DNA of 64,000 nucleotides from Bog-756 sp963725395 (GTDB lineage Bacteria > Actinomycetota > Acidimicrobiia > Acidimicrobiales > RAAP-2): assembly GCA_963725395.1 (NCBI GenBank), contig CAVRYH010000002.1, positions 62,001-126,000 on the forward strand. Reading direction: 5' to 3'. The stretch's first letter is position 1; each line of letters begins with the position of its first letter. Shown in pieces: positions 42,789 through 51,930 of the stretch. The position numbers and the translations under genes were made by a program. The notes under the pieces are model-generated. The model had not been told where the DNA came from. It saw only the letters and a list, made by a program, of their open reading frames with translations, and made no database searches.

Positions 42789-44492
42789 ATGCCCGAACTC
42801 GGCGATCCCGCTGCGACAGGCCCGGCCGTCGGGAGCGAGCACGCCCGAGCCCGCCTCGTCGAGGAGCTGCCCGACGCCGCCATCGTCATCGACGCCCAGG
42901 GTCGCCTGCAGTGGGCCAACCGGAAGGCCGTGGAGATGTTCCCGCGGTCGGTGAGCGAGTTGCCGGGAGCGAGCGGCCTCGACCTCGTCCATCCCGACGA
43001 CCTGGAGTTCGTACTCCGATCGCTCGCCAGCGTGCAGGGCAAGGACGTCGGGGCGCCCATCGAGATCCGGCTCAGGTCGAAGTCCGGCTGGCGCCTGACC
43101 GAGATGGTCGGTGCTCCGGTCCCCTGGCTCGGGGACGGCGCCATCCTCCTCACCATCCGGGACCTCACCCAGCGTCGGCGCTTCGAGCTCGTGCACGACC
43201 ACGACGCCCGCCTGCGATCCCTCGTCCAGAACTCGGCGGCCATCACCATGCTGGTGTCGGCCGACGGCTGCGTCGAGTCCGTGTCCGGTGCCATCACCAG
43301 ACAACTCGGCCTCGACCCGGAGTTCGTCGAGGGTCAGCCGCTCTCCCAGCTGGTGCCCGAGGCCAGCCGGTCGGTCCTCGAGGAGGCCTTCGAGAGGGCC
43401 TCGCGGGGAGCATCGGTGGCCGGACCGGTGGCGGTGACCCTCCCCCTCGTCCGCCACGGCGGCAAGGAGACCCTCCCCTTCGAGCTGTCCTTCGTCAATC
43501 TGGTCGACGACCCGACGGTGCGCGGCTACGTCGTCACGGGCCATGACATCACGGAGCGGCGGATGGCCGATCTCGAACTCCGTACCGCCCTGTCCCTCCA
43601 GAGGGCGACGTTGGACGCCACCGCCGATGGCATCCTCGTGGTGGCCACCGATGGGCGGGTGGTCAGTTTCAACCGGCGTCTCGCCGAGATGTGGCAGGTC
43701 CCCGAGAGCATCCTGGAGGGGGCCGACCGCACCGCCGTGACCGCCTACGTGCGCGACCAGCTCGTGAGGCCGTCTGAGTTCGTGACCAAGGTCGAGCAGG
43801 TCTACGAGGATCTCGAGGCCGAGAGCAACGACGTGCTCGAGTTCAAGGACGGTCGGGTGTTCGAGCGGGTGTCCAAGCCCCAGACCGTCGACGGCACCAT
43901 CGTCGGCAGGGTGTGGAGCTTCCGGGACATCACCGACCGGAAGCGACTCGAGGAGCGGCTGTCGTTCCAGGCCTTCCACGATCCGTTGACCGGCCTGGCC
44001 AACCGGGCCCTGTTCCAGGATCGCCTGGAGCATGCCGTGGCCCGGATCGAGCGCACCCGGCACCATCTCGCTGTCCTCTACGTCGATCTCGACAACCTGA
44101 AGGTCGTGAACGACACCCTCGGGCACTCAGCGGGCGATGCCTTGCTGCGGGCCGTGGCCGACGTGCTGCAGGGTTGCCTGCGGAGCTTCGACACCGTGGC
44201 CCGGCTGGGTGGGGACGAGTTCGGCATCCTCGTCGAGGAGATCAAGCACCCGACCGAGGCCGTCGGGTTGGCCGACCAGCTCCTGTCGGCCATCCGCCGG
44301 CCGCTCGCCGTGGTCGGCCAGACCATCGCGGCGACGGCGAGCATCGGCGTCACCTTCGACGCCCCCGGACTCTCCGGCGACCAGCTTCTATGCAACGCCG
44401 ATCTCGCCATGTACCGCGCCAAGGACCTCGGGGGCGATCAGTACGCCCAATTCGAGGACGGGATGCTCGCCGCCCTGTTGGCCACGACCTGA
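42789..44492 (+). CDS. three-PAS diguanylate cyclase
   Basis: The 567-residue cytoplasmic protein has three PAS domains (about 20-130, 145-260, 265-380; for example LPDAAIVIDAQGRLQWANRK and GILVVATDGRVVSFNRRLAE) and a C-terminal GGDEF domain (about 395-555). The catalytic motif RLGGDEFGILVEE is intact, so it should make c-di-GMP. RSFD five residues before GGDEF matches the RxxD inhibitory site, allowing product feedback. It opens a stretch of c-di-GMP and NarL-type genes. The next gene, on the opposite strand, encodes a dead-receiver NarL protein. Confidence 0.92.
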   Translation: MPELGDPAATGPAVGSEHARARLVEELPDAAIVIDAQGRLQWANRKAVEMFPRSVSELPGASGLDLVHPDDLEFVLRSLASVQGKDVGAPIEIRLRSKSGWRLTEMVGAPVPWLGDGAILLTIRDLTQRRRFELVHDHDARLRSLVQNSAAITMLVSADGCVESVSGAITRQLGLDPEFVEGQPLSQLVPEASRSVLEEAFERASRGASVAGPVAVTLPLVRHGGKETLPFELSFVNLVDDPTVRGYVVTGHDITERRMADLELRTALSLQRATLDATADGILVVATDGRVVSFNRRLAEMWQVPESILEGADRTAVTAYVRDQLVRPSEFVTKVEQVYEDLEAESNDVLEFKDGRVFERVSKPQTVDGTIVGRVWSFRDITDRKRLEERLSFQAFHDPLTGLANRALFQDRLEHAVARIERTRHHLAVLYVDLDNLKVVNDTLGHSAGDALLRAVADVLQGCLRSFDTVARLGGDEFGILVEEIKHPTEAVGLADQLLSAIRRPLAVVGQTIAATASIGVTFDAPGLSGDQLLCNADLAMYRAKDLGGDQYAQFEDGMLAALLATT

Positions 44493-44520
44493 CGTCATCA
44501 AGGACTGCGGAGTCCCGTCC

Positions 44521-45306
44521 TCAGCGCGGCGGCTCCGTCTCGGCACGACGGGCGGACATCAGTTCGTCCACGTCGTGGGGCACCACGATGTGCGGTTCCC
44601 GATGCTGGGGGTCGAGGAGTGGATTGAAGGGATTCGACTGCGAACGCAAGAAGATGAGCGCCGCGTTCACCCGGCGGTCGACCTGACTGTGGTCGAAGAG
44701 CCCGAGCTTGCGAAAGATGATCGTCACGTACTTCTCGACCGCCTTGACCGAGATGTTCAGCGCATCGGCCACGGCGCGGTTGGACAGTCCGTGGGCGATC
44801 TGTTCCAGCACGTCGACTTCGCGTGGTGTGAGCTCGTCTAAAGCGGCGGCATCGTAGTGACCGACGAGGGAGTCGACGACGCTCGGGTCCAGCACGGACT
44901 GGCCCTCGCGCAGCTCGCGGAGGGCGCCGATCACCGTCTCGGTGTTCGGCAGAGATTCGTCGAGGAGGAAGGCGATCCGCGATGCCCCGCCCCGCAGCAG
45001 TTCGAGCGCGAACCCGTTGGCCCGTTCGGAGATGACCACGATGCCCAGCTCCGGGTGGTCCGCCCGGAGGTGACGGGCGATCTTGATCGTCTCCATGGTC
45101 GAGATGACCGGGCTGCGGATGCTGATGAGGACCACCTCGGGAGCGAGCTCGTCAGTCAACGTGAGGAGTTCGGCGTGATTGCGGGCCCGACCGACCACGT
45201 CGATGTCGGGTACACCGGCGAGGAGAGCGGCGAGTCCGTCCCCGATGAGGAAGCTGTCCGAAGCGATCAGAACGGTGATGGGTTCTTGATCCTGGCCCTG
45301 GGTCAT
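44521..45306 (-). CDS. NarL-like regulator with degenerate receiver
   Basis: The 261-residue protein has a receiver fold (about 10-130) and a LuxR HTH (about 155-220, LTPREVDVLEQIAHGLSNRA and FRKLGLFDHSQVDRRVNAA). In VVLISIRSP the phosphoacceptor Asp is Ser62, and in IAFLLDES the conserved beta-5 Lys is Asp116; only one acidic residue of the N-terminal pair remains. It cannot work by normal phosphorylation, so it is probably controlled by ligand or protein binding. It is a clear paralogue of the product of 50157-50894. Confidence 0.88.
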   Translation of the reverse strand: MTQGQDQEPITVLIASDSFLIGDGLAALLAGVPDIDVVGRARNHAELLTLTDELAPEVVLISIRSPVISTMETIKIARHLRADHPELGIVVISERANGFALELLRGGASRIAFLLDESLPNTETVIGALRELREGQSVLDPSVVDSLVGHYDAAALDELTPREVDVLEQIAHGLSNRAVADALNISVKAVEKYVTIIFRKLGLFDHSQVDRRVNAALIFLRSQSNPFNPLLDPQHREPHIVVPHDVDELMSARRAETEPPR

Positions 45307-45553
45307 GGCTGGTCTCCCTGCAGTCGACGGCGGACGACCGACTGCTCCTGAGGCCTCGAAGCCAGGCGATCTGCCAGAAGTTCTCCGGGGTCCGGTTCAT
45401 CATATTGTCGCCGGGACCGGCAATTCGTGCTGGTAACGCCATCGGGACCGACAAGGGGGTACACCCTCATCACGTCGTGGGGAACGCCCTACCGGATGGA
45501 ACCACGACCACCCGGACGCGGGAGCAGCCGTCGTCTCCACGCTCCATGATGGG

Positions 45554-46183
45554 GTGGTGGAGACGATGGAGTTCACCGGCCTGGCCGATCGGATCCGACA
45601 ACGCCGTCGGGGGCACGACGCGTGCTTCGTGATCGGGGTGGACGGTTGGTCAGGGGCCGGCAAGACCAGCTTCGCCCGGCGCCTCGCCACCGAACTCGCC
45701 GCGCCGTGCCTCAGCACCGACGAGCTCACACCCGGTTGGGACGGACTCGGCGCCTCGCTCGACATGGTGGCCGACGGGATCCTCGAACCCCTGGCCCGCG
45801 GCGCACCGGGCCGTTGGCGCCGGTACGACTGGGTGGGGCAGCGGGCGGCCGAGTGGATCGGTGTCCCGTTCGTCGACGTGCTCGTCGTCGAGGGCTGCTG
45901 CGTCGGTGTGCCACCGGTCGTCGGGCGGCTGTCCTTCCTGATCTGGCTGGATGCTCCGGAGGTCGAGCGTCGGCGCCGCCTCCGGGTACGGGACGACTGG
46001 GATGCGTACTCCCCGAACTTCGAGCGATGGAGGGCCCAGGAGGCGGTGTTGCGGTCCGGGGCTCAAACAGTGGCCAGAGCCGATCTCGTCGTTGACAACG
46101 GCGAGGACGGCGCCATGGACGCGTGGGGGGACCGGTTCGTCGTCGGAGCGGCATCCACGTCGGGACTGTTGGGGGGCGGGTGA
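45554..46183 (+). CDS. P-loop (uridine kinase-like) protein
   Basis: The 209-residue product starts with a helix and then VIGVDGWSGAGKTSFARRLA, a Walker A motif of the uridine/pantothenate kinase group. LSTDELTPGWDGLGAS follows as the acidic substrate loop, and VLVVEGCCVGVPPVV as Walker B. FLIWLDAPEVERRRRLRVRD is the lid region with its Arg cluster. It probably phosphorylates a nucleoside or other small alcohol. It is flanked by regulators and an ABC transporter with no evident functional link. Confidence 0.8.
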   Translation: MVETMEFTGLADRIRQRRRGHDACFVIGVDGWSGAGKTSFARRLATELAAPCLSTDELTPGWDGLGASLDMVADGILEPLARGAPGRWRRYDWVGQRAAEWIGVPFVDVLVVEGCCVGVPPVVGRLSFLIWLDAPEVERRRRLRVRDDWDAYSPNFERWRAQEAVLRSGAQTVARADLVVDNGEDGAMDAWGDRFVVGAASTSGLLGGG

Positions 46184-46212
46184 GCCGCGGCCAGGGCCCC
46201 GATGCCGCGGGG

Positions 46213-47016
46213 TCAGCGCCCGTCAGGTGAGAACTCGCCCCAGCGAACCATCGCCGAATGAAGCTCGCTGCGGAGCCGTTGCTCGATGGCCACGAAGGTC
46301 TCCTGTCCCTGGAGGGCGACCGTCCTCGGCCTCGGGAGATCCACGTCGATGACCGCAGTGATGCGACCGGGGCGAGGGCTCATGACGTAGATGCGATCCG
46401 AGAGGGTCACCGCCTCACCGATGTCATGGGTGACGAGCAGGACGGTGGAGCCCACCTCGCTCCACACACCGCTCAGCCATTGCTGCAGGTCGACCCGGGT
46501 GATGCCGTCGAGGGCACCGAACGGCTCGTCGAGGAGGAGCAGCTTGCGATCGGCGATCACGGTACGCAGGAAGGCAACCCGCTGGCGCATGCCGCCGGAG
46601 AGCTGCCACGGCCACGCCCGGGCGAACTGGCCCAACCCGAACCGTTCGAGGAGCGGGAGGGCCCTCCGGCGAGCCTCCCGTCGCCCGACCCCCTCGAGCT
46701 CGAGCGACAGGGCGACGTTGTCGATGACGCGCCGCCAGTCGAGCAGCGCGTCGTGCTGCGGCATGTAGCCGCACACACCCAGGCGGTCGTCCAGAGCTTC
46801 ACCGTTGATCATGACCCGTCCGCCCGTGGTGTCGTCGAGCCCGGCGACGATGTTGAACAGCGTGCTCTTCCCGCAGCCGCTCGGTCCGATGAGCGACACG
46901 AACTCGCCGTCCGCGGCGACGAGGTCCACCCCGTCGACAGCCAGGACACCACCGTCGTTCGCCGAATAGCGTTTGGACACACCGACCAGCTCGAGGGTCG
47001 GCTCGGTGGCGCTCAT
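46213..47016 (-). CDS. ABC transporter ATPase (SsuB/TauB/ThiZ type)
   Basis: The 267-residue protein has Walker A GPSGCGKST, the Q-loop in CGYMPQHDALLDWR, signature LSGGMRQRV, Walker B LLLLDEPFGALD and the H-loop VTHDIGEAV. The sequence fits ATPases of nitrate/sulfonate/pyrimidine importers. The ATG overlaps the permease stop by 4 bases (ATGA). Together with the permease and the divergent binding protein it makes a complete importer. Confidence 0.9.
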   Translation of the reverse strand: MSATEPTLELVGVSKRYSANDGGVLAVDGVDLVAADGEFVSLIGPSGCGKSTLFNIVAGLDDTTGGRVMINGEALDDRLGVCGYMPQHDALLDWRRVIDNVALSLELEGVGRREARRRALPLLERFGLGQFARAWPWQLSGGMRQRVAFLRTVIADRKLLLLDEPFGALDGITRVDLQQWLSGVWSEVGSTVLLVTHDIGEAVTLSDRIYVMSPRPGRITAVIDVDLPRPRTVALQGQETFVAIEQRLRSELHSAMVRWGEFSPDGR

Positions 47017-47879
47017 CGTCTGGGCCGCCACGGCATCGCCAACCGCTCGATGAGACCGACCAGGCCGAAGAGGGTGATGGTCAGTAGGGCAATGACGAAC
47101 ACGGCGCCCAATACCAGATCGGTCCGGATCGGGGCGGCCCTGATGGCGGTGGTCATGTAGACGCCGAGACCTTGTTGGGCCCCGACGAACTCCGCCACGA
47201 TGGCGGCACTGTAGGCATAGGTCACCGAGATCTTGAGCCCGGTGAAGAACTGGGGGAGCGCACTGGGAAGCCGGACCCGACGGAGCAGCTGGAACCGACC
47301 GGCCCGCATGGTGCGGAGGAGGTTCATGGCGTCGGGGTCGGTCGACGCCAGACCCTGCACGAGCCCGACGGAGATGGGGAAGAAGCTGAACAGCGCGACC
47401 AGGATGATCTTGGGGAACAGTCCGAAGCCCCACCAGACCAGCACCAACGGCGCGAGGGCGATGATGGGGACCGTCTGGGAGGCCACGATGATCGGGTACA
47501 AACCCCCCCGGACCGGCCGGAACGTGTCGATGGCCACCGCGGTCACAACGCCCACGGCGACGGCGAGGAGCATCCCGAGCACCGCCTCCACTGTGGTGAC
47601 GACGATCGCCGGCCAGATGTCGACCCGGTCGTTCCAGGTGGAGTGGATGATGAGATCGGGTCCCGGGAGGAGTTGGGGGTCGACATGGTGCAAGGAGACG
47701 AACAGTTGCCAAGCCACCAGGCACGCGGCGACCACGGCCAACGGCGGCAGGACGGTCCACAGCCGGCGTCGGTAGCGGCCCGGCCGGGGCGGTCGGTCGG
47801 GCCCTTGGGGCCCCTCTGGAGGGAGGGGGGAGGGCCTTCCGTCGTGGGTGGCTCCTTCGGGTCTGGTGAGCGACGTCAT
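47013..47879 (-). CDS. ABC transporter permease (SsuC/ThiX type)
   Basis: The ATG at 47879 gives 288 residues; a proline-rich N-terminus precedes about six helices. The coupling (EAA) loop reads NLLRTMRAGRFQLLRRVRLP, typical of this permease group, and WQLFVSLHHVDPQLLPGP resembles the periplasmic start of SsuC/TauC/ThiX proteins. It works with the ATPase it overlaps and the binding protein encoded divergently at 48053. Confidence 0.88.
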   Translation of the reverse strand: MTSLTRPEGATHDGRPSPLPPEGPQGPDRPPRPGRYRRRLWTVLPPLAVVAACLVAWQLFVSLHHVDPQLLPGPDLIIHSTWNDRVDIWPAIVVTTVEAVLGMLLAVAVGVVTAVAIDTFRPVRGGLYPIIVASQTVPIIALAPLVLVWWGFGLFPKIILVALFSFFPISVGLVQGLASTDPDAMNLLRTMRAGRFQLLRRVRLPSALPQFFTGLKISVTYAYSAAIVAEFVGAQQGLGVYMTTAIRAAPIRTDLVLGAVFVIALLTITLFGLVGLIERLAMPWRPRR

Positions 47880-47912
47880 GCGCCGCCCATCGTAGAGCAT
47901 GCCTTTCTAAAC

Positions 47913-47935
47913 TCGACCTGGGGGGTCGACTTTTT
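47913..47935. promoter_or_regulatory. hairpin/palindrome in the transporter divergent region
   Basis: TCGACC and GGTCGA form a 6-bp inverted repeat with a 5-base loop, followed on the plus strand by CTTTTT. It resembles a small terminator, but no rightward gene precedes it, so an operator or a short attenuator for the binding-protein transcript is equally possible. Confidence 0.4.
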
Positions 47936-48052
47936 CGGACCGCCCGCATACCGCGATGCCACGCCCATCGTCCACAGACGGGCGCCTCCTAAGCTTGGGC
48001 CGTCGGTCCGTGCCCTCGCCGACCCGTCGTAGCTACCGATTGGACGCCCACG

Positions 48053-49102
48053 ATGCCGAGAAGCCTCCTCCGTTCCGCACTCGCCCTGTTGCTGACCCTC
48101 GTGCTCGGGGCCACCGCTGCCGCCTGTGGCTCCAACAGCGCGGACGCCAAGGTCTCCTCGTCGACCGGGGCTGACTCGGGTGGCCTGCGGACCCTGCGCA
48201 TCGCGCTCGACTGGACGCCCAACGTCGACTTCCTCGGCATCTACGCGGCGATCGACAATGGTTACTTCAAGGCAGAGGGCATCAAGCCGGTGATCATCCC
48301 GTATTCCGGGACAGCGGGTGAGACCCTCATCAGTGCGGGAAAGACCGACCTGGCCTTCACCTATCCACCGAACATCCCGGCCTACCGGGCGTCCGGCCTC
48401 AAGTACCGGGCCGTCGCCGGGCTCACGCAGGTCAACACCATCGAGCTCGCCGTCCTCCAGTCGTCGCCGTACGACACGCCCGCCCAACTGAGCGGCAAAC
48501 TCTACGGTGGCTTCGGGGTCCCGAGCGACCCTCCCATCATCAAGACGATCTTCAAGAAGGCCGGTGTCGCCGACCCGGTCTACCGGGAGGTCGTCCTCAA
48601 CGGATCGGCCTACCAGGCCCTGGCGGCCAAGCGGGTGGCCTACACCACCATGTTCGGAGGCATCGATGATGTCACCGCTGAACTCCAGGGTGCCCAATTA
48701 CGGCTGTTCCCGATCCGCGACTACCTGGGGTCGGCGGCCAGCTTCCCCGACGACTCGCTGGCGGCCAGCGACGCGGAGATCACCCACGACCCTGCACTGC
48801 TGCGGCACGGCTTGGCCGCGTTGTCGGAGGGCTACATCTTCGCCGCGCACCACCCGGCGCAGGCCGAGCAGGACCTGATCCAGAGCAACAAGACGGCTCT
48901 GGCCCACAGCGAGAACATCATCGTCGCCACCGGGAACGCCACGGCCCCGACATTCCTCAACGCAGCCGGGCAGTGGGGGTCACTCTCCGATGCCAGCTTC
49001 GCCGGCATCACCCAGATCATGGACCAGGGCGGTCTGTTCAAGGGCACCACCCCGCCGCCCGCTTCGGACGACTACACGAACAACTTGCTCCCCCAGGGCT
49101 GA
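48053..49102 (+). CDS. substrate-binding lipoprotein (NMT1/ThiY-like)
   Basis: The 349-residue product has a lipoprotein signal (LVLGATAAACGS, lipobox ending at Cys) and a type II binding-protein fold of the NMT1 family: IALDWTPNVDFLGIYAAIDN, YFKAEGIKPVII, GKTDLAFTYPP and GVPSDPPIIKTIFKKAG. LDWTPNxxHxGIY-type openings are typical of ThiY, which binds thiamine-pyrimidine precursors, so pyrimidine import is likely but sulfonates are possible. No TPP riboswitch is visible upstream. It is divergent from the permease and ATPase and ends in an intrinsic terminator. Confidence 0.87.
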   Translation: MPRSLLRSALALLLTLVLGATAAACGSNSADAKVSSSTGADSGGLRTLRIALDWTPNVDFLGIYAAIDNGYFKAEGIKPVIIPYSGTAGETLISAGKTDLAFTYPPNIPAYRASGLKYRAVAGLTQVNTIELAVLQSSPYDTPAQLSGKLYGGFGVPSDPPIIKTIFKKAGVADPVYREVVLNGSAYQALAAKRVAYTTMFGGIDDVTAELQGAQLRLFPIRDYLGSAASFPDDSLAASDAEITHDPALLRHGLAALSEGYIFAAHHPAQAEQDLIQSNKTALAHSENIIVATGNATAPTFLNAAGQWGSLSDASFAGITQIMDQGGLFKGTTPPPASDDYTNNLLPQG

Positions 49103-49135
49103 CCGGGGGGGGGGAGCCGCCCCGCTCAGCTTTTT
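49098..49135 (+). terminator. intrinsic terminator after the binding-protein gene
   Basis: GCTGA and TCAGC close a stem whose interior pairs a G run with CCCC, followed directly by TTTTT. The stem begins within the stop codon region of the lipoprotein gene, so the transcript ends right after it. Confidence 0.75.
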
Positions 49136-49366
49136 CGGGCGTCCCCCCCTCCACCGGGTGCCCGCCCCGGTCGATAGGTGGACCAACGCGCCGAGATCCG
49201 GCGGGTGCGCAGCTGGCAGGCATCGGGGATGAGGCACCGCCTCGACCGCTGGGAGAGGGCGGTGCCAGCGGTCGAAGGTCATCCCACGTCGTCCACCTGG
49301 GAGTGCCAAGTGAACCATCTGGGGCACGTCACGTCGAGAGTCACCCCCCGCAAGGCGGTCCGGCCG

Positions 49367-50188
49367 ATGCCCGAGGCGTCACGCTGGGCATTCGAGGATC
49401 TGTTGGACCGGCGATTCCTTCAGCTCCGGTACGAGCCGATCGTCGATCTCGTCACCGGTACCCCGGTCGGTGCCGAGGCGATGGCCCGGTGGCCGGAGCT
49501 CGGCATCCTGCCCGGGCCGGCCTACCAGTGGGCCTCGGCTCAGGGCCGGTTGGCGGAACTCGATGCTGCATGTCGAGAAGCGGCGATCGACGAGGCCATC
49601 GCCCGCGGCCTCGATGCACGTCTGCTCCTCTTCGTGGGTCTCCAACCGTCGGTGATCGGTCCGGACACGGCGAGCCGCCTGCGCGACCGTGTCATCGATC
49701 GTGCCGGTCTCGTCGTCGAGATCGTCGGGTGGGGCGGCCCGGGCCGGTGGGCCCCGCTCCTCCGCGCCGTGGGCCAACTGAGGGATTCGGGCTGCGCGAT
49801 CGCCCTCGAGGACACCGGGGCATCCGTCGACGCTGCCTTGCTCCGCTCCATCCGACCGGACGTCATCAAACTCGACATCTCGACGGTGGGGGAACCAGTG
49901 CCTGGCAACGCGATCGTCACCGTCGGCGTCACCTCCTATGCGGAGCGCACCGGCGCCGCGGTGCTCGCCGACGGCATCGGGACCGAGGAGCACCTCGAGC
50001 GGGCGATCGCCCTCGGAGCCACACTCGGTGAGGGTTGGTACTTCTCGCGTGGTGGCCCGCTGGGCAGCGGCCGACCACCGGCCGGGACCACCGGTCGGCG
50101 TCTTCCACACGAGATGGACATGGCCCCCGACGACGTCGCCGGCACCGTAGAGGGGATCACCACCCGAGTGGCCGGCGAGGAGCGCTGA
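49367..50188 (+). CDS. degenerate EAL-domain protein
   Basis: From the ATG at 49367 (a GTG near 49310 and an earlier ATG are alternatives) the 273-residue product is almost only an EAL fold: RFLQLRYEPIVDLVTGTPVG, then EAM-ARW in place of EALxRW, VVEIVGW in place of ExTE, ALEDTGASVDAAL in place of DDFGTGxSSL, VIKLDIS and ADGIGTEEH in place of KxD and EGVET. Several metal and catalytic residues are replaced, so phosphodiesterase activity is unlikely; a c-di-GMP-binding or protein-binding role is plausible. Its end overlaps the convergent NarL-like gene by 32 bases. Confidence 0.72.
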   Translation: MPEASRWAFEDLLDRRFLQLRYEPIVDLVTGTPVGAEAMARWPELGILPGPAYQWASAQGRLAELDAACREAAIDEAIARGLDARLLLFVGLQPSVIGPDTASRLRDRVIDRAGLVVEIVGWGGPGRWAPLLRAVGQLRDSGCAIALEDTGASVDAALLRSIRPDVIKLDISTVGEPVPGNAIVTVGVTSYAERTGAAVLADGIGTEEHLERAIALGATLGEGWYFSRGGPLGSGRPPAGTTGRRLPHEMDMAPDDVAGTVEGITTRVAGEER

Positions 50189-50894
50189 CCACAGGGGCGG
50201 GCAGCGGTACCGGGCCGAAGGGATCGGCCTGACCGCGCAGGAACCACAGGGCAGCCGTCACCCGGCGGTCGACCAGGGTCCGGTCGCCCAGTCCCAGCTT
50301 TCTGAAGATGGCGGTGATGTCCTTCTCGATCGCCTTGATCGAGATGTTCAGCTCAGTGGCGATCGCCCGATTGGAGAACCCTGAGGCCATCAACGCCAGC
50401 ACCTCGGGCTCGCGGTGCGCGAGCCTGCCGGCGGGAACGCCTTCGTAGTGACTGACCAGCGTGTCAACCACTGTCACGTCGAGCACTGACTGACCGGTGC
50501 ACACCTCGCGGAGGGCCTCGAGCACGATGCCCACGTTCAACACGTGCTGATCCAAGAGGTAGGCGACTCCCGAGGCCCCTCCCCTTAGTGCCTCGAACGC
50601 GTCGCCTTCGTGGTGGTCAGAGATGATGACGATCCCGAGCCGCGGGTGCTCGGCCCGGAGCTGGCAGACGACCGAGATGGTGCCGGAGGTCGCGGCGTCC
50701 GGATAGCGCACGCTCACGATCGCCGCGTCGGGGTGTGACTCGTCGACCAATCCGAGCAATCCCGTGCAGTCGACGGTCCTCCCGACCACGTCGACGTCGT
50801 CCACGTCCGCCAAGAGCGAAACGAGCCCGTCTCCGATGAGCCTGCTCGAGGTGGCTACCACCACCGAAGTCGGTCTGTGTCCGGGGACCACCAT
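50157..50894 (-). CDS. NarL-like regulator with degenerate receiver (paralogue)
   Basis: The 245-residue protein aligns along its whole length with the product of 44521-45306. In AAIVSVRYPD the phosphoacceptor Asp is Ser61, and in VAYLLDQHVL the conserved Lys is Asp115. The HTH (FSNRAIATELNISIKAIEKD) is intact, although the linker reads LAHREPEV where LTxRExEV is usual. Like its paralogue it should act without phosphorylation. It is convergent with the degenerate EAL gene and divergent from a short LuxR-type gene. Confidence 0.85.
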   Translation of the reverse strand: MVVPGHRPTSVVVATSSRLIGDGLVSLLADVDDVDVVGRTVDCTGLLGLVDESHPDAAIVSVRYPDAATSGTISVVCQLRAEHPRLGIVIISDHHEGDAFEALRGGASGVAYLLDQHVLNVGIVLEALREVCTGQSVLDVTVVDTLVSHYEGVPAGRLAHREPEVLALMASGFSNRAIATELNISIKAIEKDITAIFRKLGLGDRTLVDRRVTAALWFLRGQADPFGPVPLPAPVVSAPRRPLGW

Positions 50895-51137
50895 TGTGTC
50901 CTCCTGCCCGACTGCACCGTCTGCATCGGCGGGCGATGCAGACGCCCGTGCCGCCGCCTGTTTTCACCCTATTCCTGTCCGCACCGGATCGGCGAACGGG
51001 CTCGGCTGCTCCGATGGAGCCCAGGCACGAAATGGGACATACCCCCCTATGGATATATGGCCCACTCCCTCCTCGGTGGCCAGCCCGTACGTCGATACGA
51101 AGGTTGGTACCGGCGTCTCAGTCGAGGAGGGGTGCCA

Positions 51138-51719
51138 ATGCCAACGGGAGCCCCACTACACCGGAGTCCGGCCGATCCGGTCACCCCGCGATCGACCGGC
51201 TACCCCGCGCCCGGTCGCGGACCTTCCCGTCCGGCGTCCCACGGCACCGCACCGATGAGTGCGCCCGACCCTGGAGGAGGTAGTCGGCGGACAACGGCTG
51301 GGGCGTTCGGTGAGGTCTGTCTTCGGCTGGCCGAGGGACGCTGGGGAACGGTATCGACCAGCGAGCTGACCGTCGTCGTCACCGAGTGCCTGACCCACCT
51401 GGGGATGCGCGACGATCTCGAGCAGACATCCACCGCCGATCGTCAGTCCGACGGCGCGCCGGATACCGAGGCCGGTCGGGGCCAGATCCACCCCGTTCGA
51501 CCGGTGGTCGTCCGACTGAGTCGGCGCGAGCAGTCCGTCCTCGAGGCGCTGGACGGGACCAGCTCTCGGCGGTTGATCGCCGAGTCACAGTTTGTATCGG
51601 TCAACACCGTCAAGACCCAATTGCGGAGCATCTATCGCAAGGTCGGCGGCGCCTCACGGGCTGGGGCGCTCGTGAGGGCCCGTGAACTGGGTCTGCTCCC
51701 CCCGGTTGCCGGCGAGTGA
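51138..51719 (+). CDS. short LuxR-type HTH protein
   Basis: The ATG at 51138 follows GAGGAGGGG by 5 bases. The 193-residue product has a basic, proline-rich start, a helical middle (AFGEVCLRLAEGRWGTVSTS) and a C-terminal LuxR HTH (VVRLSRREQSVLEALDGTSS, then FVSVNTVKTQLRSIYRKVGG). No receiver or ligand domain is recognisable. The upstream 243 bases hold an AT-rich patch (TATGGATATATGG near 51050) that probably contains the promoter. It may act with the DevS-like protein encoded next. Confidence 0.75.
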   Translation: MPTGAPLHRSPADPVTPRSTGYPAPGRGPSRPASHGTAPMSAPDPGGGSRRTTAGAFGEVCLRLAEGRWGTVSTSELTVVVTECLTHLGMRDDLEQTSTADRQSDGAPDTEAGRGQIHPVRPVVVRLSRREQSVLEALDGTSSRRLIAESQFVSVNTVKTQLRSIYRKVGGASRAGALVRARELGLLPPVAGE

Positions 51720-51930
51720 CTGGCAGGGAGGGCCCCGTCAACCCTCGGCCCTCTCTCCGGTGGTGTACCTGGGCCCGACGGGGCGGGGTGCCCGGATCCA
51801 CCGTGGTACCTTGGCCAACCGATGGTCCACTCGAATCCGGTGCGATCAGATCGCCGCATGGATGTTCGAGGGTCCCGTCCCCGCAGCAACGGATGCCCAC
51901 AGGACGTCATCGATCCGCAGGGCGGCGCTC

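Noticed and set aside
47901..48052. TPP riboswitch before the ThiY-like gene
   Set aside because: No CTGAGA-type core or matching helices are present.
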